Below, piece after piece: positions 53,612 to 58,560 of a DNA stretch of 58,560 bases. The position numbers and the translations under genes are program-made. Below the pieces are notes generated by a model. It did no database searches and was not told where the DNA came from. It saw only the letters and a list, made by a program, of their open reading frames with translations. This stretch comes from a virus: positions 1-58,560 of IMG/VR virus record IMGVR_UViG_3300020179_000036, one strand, 5' to 3'. Positions within the stretch are counted from its first letter, which is position 1, and every line of letters starts with the position of its first letter.

Positions 53612-53875
53612 ATGACAACCACAGCAACAGCCACCGAGGCAATCGAGGCCCTGGCTGATTGGTCCACTAACTGCGAACACCCCACCCCGTTTGCTTTGTT
53701 CTTGGACTTGATCGGCTGGAGTGAAGACAACTACGGGGAAAGGATCTGCACAGACAAGCAGCCCAACATGGGCTACATCGAGGCCAGCAAGCTGGCCACA
53801 GCCCTTGAGGCATGGTCAGACAGACCCCGAGAGGTTGAGGCCGCAGTGGCCGACATCATCGACAAGGAAGCCTGA
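53612..53875 (+). CDS. Conserved small cyanophage-type protein
   Basis: 87 aa. The core NCEHPTPFALFLDLIGWSEDNYGE...YIEASKLATALEAW looks conserved and globular, with no family I can name. The start follows a CA-rich leader and the protein begins MTTTATATEA, like other first genes here. Confidence 0.65.
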   Translation: MTTTATATEAIEALADWSTNCEHPTPFALFLDLIGWSEDNYGERICTDKQPNMGYIEASKLATALEAWSDRPREVEAAVADIIDKEA

Positions 53876-53878
53876 TCC

Positions 53879-54010
53879 ATGCGCTACCTACCCGCAACGT
53901 TCGCCCTGGTCGCCTCTGCGGTGGCCTGGGCGGTCATCCTCCAAGACCTGGCCGCACCCAGGTACACCCTGCCGGACCGTCGCACCGTGACGGAGTACCC
54001 GGGCCCCTGA
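53879..54010 (+). CDS. Small membrane protein with LPDRRT...PGP end (phage B)
   Basis: 43 aa. One N-terminal membrane helix (FALVASAVAWAVIL) and the end LPDRRTVTEYPGP, matching LPDRRTLSQFPGP in 15023-15205. Too short to show by length alone, but the shared end supports it. Confidence 0.6.
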   Translation: MRYLPATFALVASAVAWAVILQDLAAPRYTLPDRRTVTEYPGP

Positions 54011-54074
54011 TCCCATCACTGAGGCCCTTGTGGGCCTCTCTGCTGGGTTCACCAGCACCACCCACCACACACCC

Positions 54075-54296
54075 ATGGCAGACCTATCAGACCTGGCGCA
54101 GCTATCCGTGCGCCTGCATCAGCTACATGAGGCCCATGAACGACTGACCCGGCAGCTCAGCAGGGACGGCGCCAGCCGTCAGCTGCTGCAGATCAACGGG
54201 CAGATCGGGGCTATCCGTGCCGACATACGCCAGTGCCAACGGACCTATCAACGTCTGGCCGCGGAGCTGTCGGAACGGGATTGCAACAAACCGTGA
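54075..54296 (+). CDS. Small coiled-coil protein
   Basis: 73 aa, helical with heptads (LHQLHEAHERLTRQL...INGQIGAIRADIRQCQRTYQRLAAEL). ATG 54075 follows a CA-rich leader. Function unknown. Confidence 0.6.
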   Translation: MADLSDLAQLSVRLHQLHEAHERLTRQLSRDGASRQLLQINGQIGAIRADIRQCQRTYQRLAAELSERDCNKP

Positions 54297-54353
54297 ACAG
54301 CAGCGGCCTATGGGCAGGTAAAGCGGCATGCTCTGCCCGGTCCGCCACGCACC

Positions 54354-54533
54354 TTGCAGCAACCGCACCGCCTTCTTCTTGAGGCATCTCTTCGTCTGTT
54401 TGCTGACGGCCATTGCTGTCTGGCCGCCGACATCCGGCAGCTAGCCAAGCGGTGGACACCAGAGGAGGACCGGGAGCTGTGTGGCCGCGCACGCAGTGTG
54501 CTTGAGGACCTGGATGAGCAAGAGCATTTCTGA
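54354..54533 (+). CDS. Possible small protein (TTG start)
   Basis: 59 aa ending in an acidic helix (RWTPEEDRELCGRARSVLEDLDEQEHF). There is no ATG or GTG in the frame, so the start is weak. The composition is gene-like and it overlaps the next gene by 20 bp. Confidence 0.35.
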   Translation: MQQPHRLLLEASLRLFADGHCCLAADIRQLAKRWTPEEDRELCGRARSVLEDLDEQEHF

Positions 54534-54639
54534 TCTGTGCACATGGGCCATCGTCGTCTGGTCCCTCGGTGCACTAGCCAATCAACTCGGCCCCAACATC
54601 CCGCAACTTCAAAAGCCTTATGAAAACCGAACCCACTGA
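54514..54639 (+). CDS. Small membrane protein
   Basis: 41 aa with one membrane helix (WAIVVWSLGALANQLG). The helix resembles that of 15023-15205 in phage A (IAIWALGALALQQ). The end overlaps the next gene by 20 bp. Confidence 0.5.
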   Translation: MSKSISDLCTWAIVVWSLGALANQLGPNIPQLQKPYENRTH

Positions 54640-54775
54640 CACGCAACTGATCCAGCTCTATCGGGATTGGTGGCAGGACAGCTACTGCGTGGTGCCCAAC
54701 GCACAGAACGCAACCATTGCCGCGGCCTTTGCACGCCATGTGTTGGCCACGTACCAGGACAAGGCAGATGACTGA
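54620..54775 (+). CDS. Hypothetical small protein
   Basis: 51 aa (MKTEPTDTQLIQLYRDWWQDSY...FARHVLATYQDKADD), helical. It overlaps the next gene by 8 bp. Resembles the short helical proteins often found in tandem in phage early regions. Confidence 0.55.
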   Translation: MKTEPTDTQLIQLYRDWWQDSYCVVPNAQNATIAAAFARHVLATYQDKADD

Positions 54776-54932
54776 TCCACATGCAGTCACACCACCACTT
54801 GAACTGGTAAAGGAATGGTGGCGGGATGCCCAGGCATCAAGCGACCCAGAGCTTGTCTACTGGGTCAACGACGTAGCAACCCGTGCTGCACGCTGGGGTG
54901 CCAGACAAATGGAGAGCAAACCCAATGGTTGA
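54768..54932 (+). CDS. Hypothetical small protein
   Basis: 54 aa. LELVKEWWRDAQASSDPELVYWVNDVATRAARWGARQ matches a small family frequent in phages (WW near the start, ATRAAxWGA near the end). Role unknown. Confidence 0.6.
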   Translation: MTDPHAVTPPLELVKEWWRDAQASSDPELVYWVNDVATRAARWGARQMESKPNG

Positions 54933-55290
54933 CCTCTCTGATTTGCCGCTGTTTGACCTAGCAGTGGCACGCAGCGCACGAGACACCGGCATCCAGCTGG
55001 TGTTGGAGCGTGCGGGCAACGTGTTTGTTGACCGTGCCTGTGTGCTGGTCGAGTCGTTGCATGCAGGTGAGACGTTGCTGGCTGAGCAATGGCGCAAAAC
55101 CTGCGTTGAGCACGGCGTGCAGCCGCACCATCCCAATGCATGGGGCGGCCTGACTCGTGCATTGGTCAGCCGGGGCATCATCTGCCCGACTGGTCAATTC
55201 AGCCAAGCCACAGCTACTAAAAACCATGGACATCGCTACGAACTTTGGCATGTACGGCACACCACTACCCACAACACCGTCGATGAGTGA
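54925..55290 (+). CDS. Phage protein with RAWGG/NAWGGLTRAL motif
   Basis: 121 aa. DLAVARSARDTGIQLVLERAGNVFVDRA...HPNAWGGLTRALVSRGIICPTGQFSQATATKNHGHRYELW resembles phage proteins of unknown function that read nAWGa-hrraxrxGlIxxtG and look like small nucleic-acid-binding domains. Overlaps neighbours on both sides. Confidence 0.6.
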   Translation: MVDLSDLPLFDLAVARSARDTGIQLVLERAGNVFVDRACVLVESLHAGETLLAEQWRKTCVEHGVQPHHPNAWGGLTRALVSRGIICPTGQFSQATATKNHGHRYELWHVRHTTTHNTVDE

Positions 55291-55573
55291 CACGCACGCA
55301 ATGGCAGTGCTGCGCAGCGAGCTGCTGACTGCCATGTACCACGCATTCCCAACTTCGCTTGACCGCGCTGCGCTGATGGACAAGTGCAGGAGCAGGTTCC
55401 TGACAAGGGATCAGACCTGGTTTGTCGATGCTGTCAATGAACAGCTGGGCATCTTGCAACACGCTGGTCTGGTGCGTACTGCAGCAGGTGGCTTCACGGT
55501 CACTGAACGTGGCAGGCAGGACAGGCAGCAGGCAGCACGTTTTCTTAATCAACCACCAAAGGACGCTGTATGA
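55226..55573 (+). CDS. Winged-helix-like protein (phage B)
   Basis: 115 aa. SLDRAALMDKCRSRFLTRDQTWFVDAVNEQLGILQHAGLVRTAAGGFTVTERGRQ has helix-turn-helix and wing features. It overlaps the previous gene by 65 bp if ATG 55226 is used; an ATG at 55284 would nearly remove the overlap. Confidence 0.55.
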   Translation: MDIATNFGMYGTPLPTTPSMSDTHAMAVLRSELLTAMYHAFPTSLDRAALMDKCRSRFLTRDQTWFVDAVNEQLGILQHAGLVRTAAGGFTVTERGRQDRQQAARFLNQPPKDAV

Positions 55574-55851
55574 ACAGCATCACAGAGTTGTTGACTGAAC
55601 GCGGCAAGCGGTACGGGGAGTTCTTTGGCCACGCAGAGGTAACGATGCAGCTGAAGAGCGCGATCCGTAGCTTCTGTGCTGACAGGGATCGCAGGCTGAA
55701 GTGCGATCAAGAGGAGGCGTTGGACATGATCTGCCACAAAATTGGACGGATCCTGAACGGCGACCCGGATTACGTGGACAGCTGGGACGACATCGCCGGC
55801 TACGCCACGCTTGTCGCTGACCGCTTACGTCGCAATGCAAACCCCTTCTGA
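55570..55851 (+). CDS. DUF6378-like protein
   Basis: 93 aa. RGKRYGEFFGHAEVTMQLKSAIRSF...EEALDMICHKIGRILNGDPDYVDSWDDIAGYATLVADRL is the pattern of a phage domain family I know as DUF6378, distantly like MazG-type helical proteins. Substrate unknown. ATGA overlap with the previous gene. Confidence 0.75.
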   Translation: MNSITELLTERGKRYGEFFGHAEVTMQLKSAIRSFCADRDRRLKCDQEEALDMICHKIGRILNGDPDYVDSWDDIAGYATLVADRLRRNANPF

Positions 55852-56056
55852 TCCGTTGTGCACCAAACTGATGAAGGCTTACTGGGAAGACCGGCATGCC
55901 TTGATCGACGGCCACCCTCGCATGGCTGCTGTCATGCAAGAGATGGCTGCTGTAATCAGGACCTGGGCACCTGACGAAGGGCAAGCACGCATATGTCACC
56001 TGGCCATCAACGAGGTGGCTGACCGCCTGGTGCGTGAATCCAACCACACCCATTGA
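55835..56056 (+). CDS. Conserved small protein with IRTWAPDxGQARICHLAINEVADR (phage B)
   Basis: 73 aa, homologue of 23421-23627. The block around IRTWAPDEGQARICHLA is nearly unchanged between the phages. Overlaps the previous gene by 17 bp. Confidence 0.68.
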   Translation: MQTPSDPLCTKLMKAYWEDRHALIDGHPRMAAVMQEMAAVIRTWAPDEGQARICHLAINEVADRLVRESNHTH

Positions 56057-56059
56057 CCT

Positions 56060-56218
56060 ATGACTTACCAACCGGAATGGCGCCAAGAGGACGAGGCTCG
56101 CACAAATCGCCTTGAGCGCCTGTATTTCCTTGACGGACGCAAGCACCTGCCTGATGGGCACCCACTCAAGGGCACCTACACAGGGCTACACGTCAAGTAC
56201 CAGGACAGGGGATGGTAA
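56060..56218 (+). CDS. Hypothetical small protein
   Basis: 52 aa, charged (MTYQPEWRQEDEARTNRLERLYFLDGR...VKYQDRGW). Overlaps the next gene by 7 bp. Confidence 0.55.
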   Translation: MTYQPEWRQEDEARTNRLERLYFLDGRKHLPDGHPLKGTYTGLHVKYQDRGW

Positions 56219-56466
56219 AGCCCATCAAAGAGATCCTGTCCGCTATTGAGTGGGCAAGGGAAGAGACCCTGCCTGTCCTGGGTGAAGGCATCAGCAGGAC
56301 GTCGGAGCGCGGAGCAAAGCTCTGGTCTGTCGACGTTATGTTCCCGGGCAACCGAGTGATGCGCACCACAATCCTGGCAAAGAACAACAGCCAGGCCCTT
56401 AAATTTTCCAAAAATCGTTACCCCAATGCAACCCACTTCAAGTTCAATGGACGAGCTACCCGCTGA
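56212..56466 (+). CDS. Conserved small protein (phage B)
   Basis: 84 aa, homologue of 23197-23424 in its second half. A small alpha/beta pattern (LWSVDVMFPGNRVMRTTILAKNNSQALKFSKNRYP). Confidence 0.65.
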   Translation: MVKPIKEILSAIEWAREETLPVLGEGISRTSERGAKLWSVDVMFPGNRVMRTTILAKNNSQALKFSKNRYPNATHFKFNGRATR

Positions 56467-56764
56467 GAATGTCTACTTGCTGACAGATGTAGAACCCTGC
56501 AAGCAAGATGCCAATGAAAAAGGCCAAGTGTTGTACTACAGCCTATCTGTCGGATGGCATGTTGCTTATTACGCAAGGTCGCACATGCCCGATGTGACCC
56601 ACTGGACTTACCTTCCAGAATGCCCGCCAGCACAGGAGAGTCCGGCGGAAAGGTTAGACCGATCCTTTGACAAATGGGTCAGTCGGACATTTCCCAAGGC
56701 TGAGCCTGCGGCAAGGGCGTTACTGCGCCTGGGCTACGAGGCTGGTTACCAGGCTGACGAATAA
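56447..56764 (+). CDS. DUF551-like protein
   Basis: 105 aa. GWHVAYYARSHMPDVTHWTYLPECPP matches the VTHWMPLP region of the DUF551 family, common in phages. An upstream ATG at 56426 is possible but would overlap the previous gene more. Confidence 0.6.
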   Translation: MDELPAENVYLLTDVEPCKQDANEKGQVLYYSLSVGWHVAYYARSHMPDVTHWTYLPECPPAQESPAERLDRSFDKWVSRTFPKAEPAARALLRLGYEAGYQADE

Positions 56765-56766
56765 GT

Positions 56767-56782
56767 TTGTACAACTGTACAA
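56767..56782. promoter_or_regulatory. Operator-like inverted repeat before the phage B integrase
   Basis: TTGTACA-AC-TGTACAA, a perfect 7-bp inverted repeat, which also reads as a direct repeat of TGTACAAC. A third TGTAC lies near 56849. It sits 20 bp upstream of the predicted -35 box. Confidence 0.6.
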
Positions 56783-56801
56783 CTTTTTTCCCCAAGTCCC
56801 T

Positions 56802-56830
56802 TTGTCAACCAGTTATTTTATGGGCACAAT
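56802..56830 (+). promoter_or_regulatory. Sigma-70-type promoter for the phage B integrase
   Basis: TTGTCA and CACAAT with a 17-bp spacer, matching the -35 and -10 consensus at 5 of 6 and 4 of 6 positions. The region 56765-56917 has no gene. A short palindrome, CCGT-AC-ACGG (56835-56844), overlaps the expected start site. Confidence 0.5.
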
Positions 56831-56917
56831 ATTGCCGTACACGGTAAATGTACAGGCAAGGCACAGGATTATTTGCTGACTAAAAAACTTTGAAACACAA
56901 AGAGAGGAGTAATTGCA

Positions 56918-58021
56918 ATGTCAGGCAAAAGGGACGGCATCCGTCAGCGCGGCAACAGCTGGTTGGTGGATGTCCAAGTCAACGGCAAGCGGCGCACAGC
57001 CACTTGCCACACCTATGACGAGGCACGGATTAAACGGCTTCAGCTTGAAGCCGATATGCGCAGCGGGGTAGCAAAGCAACAGCAAGCTGACCCTGCCTGC
57101 TGGACTTTACGCATGGCACTGAACACTTCAATGGCAGTGCGCTGGACTAACAGCAAGAACGAAACCAAGGCCAAGGCTACGGCTGAGGAGGCGCTTGAGT
57201 TCTTTGGCGATGACCGTGGGCTTGACACGATCAAGACCGCTGACGTCGACCAGTACGTGGCGCACCTCAAGAACAAGGCAAAGAACGGACCAGCCACCAT
57301 CAACCGCAAGCTGGCTGCGCTGTCTGCCCTGTTCACCGACGCAATGGAACGGGAGGGGTGCACCAGGCGCCCTCGCATCATCCGCCAGCCGGAGCCGACG
57401 CACCGCATCCGCTACCTGGCAGTTGACGAGGAGATGATGGCGCTGTCCCTGCTGCAGCAGTGGCAACAGCCCACCATCAAGGAGACAGTCATTACCCTGA
57501 TCGACACCGGCATGCGGGTTGGTGAGCTGCTCAAGCTGTCAGTGCGGGATGTTGACCTGAATGAAAACATCATCAGCATCTGGCAGAACAAGGGCGACTT
57601 GCCCCGCTCTGTCCCCATGACTGATCGTGTTCGGCAGATCATTGAGGCACGCTGCGAACGCAGCCGTGGCTTGGTGTTCTTTGACCTGAACCGAGAGGTG
57701 CTGCGGTACTACTGGGATCGCGTGCGTTCAGCGATGGACTTGGACGACGACGATCAGTTTGTGCCGCACGCCTTACGTCACACCTGTGCAACCAGGCTGG
57801 TGCAGGCAGGCGTCAGCCTGTTTGTGGTGCAAAAGCTGCTGGGCCACAGCACCATCACCGTCACTCAAAAGTACGCACACCTTGCGCAGTCCAACCTGCG
57901 GGAAGCCATTGACGTACTACAAGGGAAAGTGGTCCCCGCCTCGCAACCTGTTGCGGAGATTCGCAACATTGTTGCGGAGCTGGATGCAAGCAAGAGGCAT
58001 GCCACATCCGTAAATGCTTGA
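56918..58021 (+). CDS. Tyrosine recombinase (integrase) of phage B
   Basis: 367 aa, with a strong AGAGGAG ribosome binding site. Arm-binding N-terminus (GIRQRGNSWLVDVQVNGKRRTATC), core-binding domain (about 65-155) and catalytic residues R200, K225, H284, R287, H310 and Y319 (HALRHT...LLGHSTITVTQKY). The attachment site follows 6 bp after the stop, as in P-SSP7. The target is probably the host tRNA-Leu(UAA) gene. Confidence 0.96.
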   Translation: MSGKRDGIRQRGNSWLVDVQVNGKRRTATCHTYDEARIKRLQLEADMRSGVAKQQQADPACWTLRMALNTSMAVRWTNSKNETKAKATAEEALEFFGDDRGLDTIKTADVDQYVAHLKNKAKNGPATINRKLAALSALFTDAMEREGCTRRPRIIRQPEPTHRIRYLAVDEEMMALSLLQQWQQPTIKETVITLIDTGMRVGELLKLSVRDVDLNENIISIWQNKGDLPRSVPMTDRVRQIIEARCERSRGLVFFDLNREVLRYYWDRVRSAMDLDDDDQFVPHALRHTCATRLVQAGVSLFVVQKLLGHSTITVTQKYAHLAQSNLREAIDVLQGKVVPASQPVAEIRNIVAELDASKRHATSVNA

Positions 58022-58027
58022 TTTGTT

Positions 58028-58080
58028 TGGTGCCCGGGGCGGGAGTCGAACCCGCATGGCATATGCCTAGGGATTTTAAG
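58028..58080 (-). other. attP: 3' half of a tRNA-Leu(UAA) gene
   Basis: Read on the minus strand it gives the anticodon loop CTTAAAA, the 3' anticodon stem TCCCT, a long variable arm (AGGCATATGCC), a perfect T arm (GCGGG-TTCGACT-CCCGC), acceptor half CCCGGGC and CACCA. The 5' half of the tRNA is absent. Such a piece next to an integrase is the classic attP that restores the host tRNA after integration; P-SSP7 carries a 42-bp match to tRNA-Leu in this place. Confidence 0.88.
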
Positions 58081-58135
58081 ACGGACTTAATCCCTGCCCC
58101 CGGCGCTGAACGCAACTCCATGAAACACAAAGACA

Positions 58136-58560
58136 ATGGATGCGTTGCAGCACCAGGTTTCTCAGTCCCAGCCACCCATTTGTTGCAGGACTAACGCCGA
58201 TCAGCTGGCCCTTGAAGCTGAGATGTTTCAGCTGGGGGCTGACCGGCAGGAGCTGATCACCAACATGCGGCGTGCTGCCCGCATGGAGTCCCTTTCCAAG
58301 TACGGGGAGGTGCTCACGGTGGTAGGCATCGACAAGGTGGTAGGCGTCTTGGCCCACCACCGACGCCAGCTAGAGCGTGGCAAGGCAGGTCGTACCTACG
58401 CCTACCTGAACCCCTTGCGGCAGATCACCCCCAAACGGGCAGCCGCAGTAGGTGTGCGGGTGGTGCTGGATCAGATCACCCACACCACCAAGCTGCATGC
58501 CCTGGCCTACCACCTGGCCGACATGCTGTGGATGGAGACCATGCTGGCCCGGGCTACCAC
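58136..58560 (+). CDS. T7-like RNA polymerase (phage B), 3' end outside window
   Basis: First 141 residues only. LALEAEMFQLGADRQELITNMRRAARMES...GKAGRTYAYLNPLRQITPKRAAAVGVRVVLDQIT matches the N-terminal domain of single-subunit phage RNA polymerases (T7: LALEHESYEMGEARF...). Position right after integrase and attP mirrors phage A. The N-terminus differs from that of 17862-20273, another sign that the two phages are distinct. Confidence 0.85.
   Translation, partial: MDALQHQVSQSQPPICCRTNADQLALEAEMFQLGADRQELITNMRRAARMESLSKYGEVLTVVGIDKVVGVLAHHRRQLERGKAGRTYAYLNPLRQITPKRAAAVGVRVVLDQITHTTKLHALAYHLADMLWMETMLARAT

Noticed and set aside
57060-57466. Minus-strand frames opposite the phage B integrase
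   Set aside because: Overlap fully with a gene that has intact catalytic residues and a strong ribosome binding site.
1-58560. Integrated tandem prophages in a host chromosome
   Set aside because: No host genes, and both integrase-to-RNA-polymerase intervals (with the phage B attP) are unbroken, whereas integration at attP would separate them.

Overview
The window is entirely viral DNA. It carries two related, T7-like (podovirus) genomes of the integrase-carrying kind, joined head to tail. The likely hosts are picocyanobacteria (Synechococcus, Cyanobium or Prochlorococcus relatives). The reasons are the order integrase - single-subunit RNA polymerase - ssDNA-binding protein - nucleases - portal to internal virion proteins - tail fibre, and a copy of the 3' half of a tRNA-Leu(UAA) gene directly after one integrase, the arrangement known from cyanophage P-SSP7. 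No host gene was found. Both integrase-to-RNA-polymerase intervals are unbroken, so neither genome is seen as a prophage integrated at its own attachment site.

Layout. Positions 1-3720 hold the end of an internal virion protein and the head of a tail fibre of phage B. Positions 3721-7886 and 43839-48004 are two copies, exactly 40,118 bp apart, of a cassette with the tail-fibre stalk and a complete diversity-generating retroelement (DGR): variable adhesin, Avd, template repeat and reverse transcriptase. Between the copies lies one full genome equivalent, phage A. It runs through lysis and packaging genes (7.7-12.2 kb, largely leftward), a divergent control region (about 12.5-13.75 kb), rightward early genes (ArdC, small ORFs, winged-helix regulators, integrase), RNA polymerase, SSB, RusA, exonuclease, three gp6.7/gp7.3-like paralogues, then portal, scaffold, capsid, tail and internal virion genes up to a second tail fibre at 43245. 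After the second cassette come phage B's lysis, endolysin and terminase genes (leftward), a palindrome-rich control region (52.5-53.4 kb), short early genes, integrase, attP, and the start of its RNA polymerase at the right edge.

How it works together. The phage RNA polymerase would transcribe replication and virion genes. The DGR copies its template repeat into cDNA with errors at adenines and writes it into the 3' end of the adhesin gene, varying the receptor-binding tip of the tail. In both copies all 19 differences between variable and template repeats fall on template adenines. The left and right flanks (phage B) around a circle of phage A form a cointegrate through the shared cassette. 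This may be a real recombinant or concatemer, or an assembly path through a shared repeat. Phage A has no recognisable DNA polymerase or primase-helicase although it appears complete, and it carries a RepL-like winged-helix gene beside the control region.
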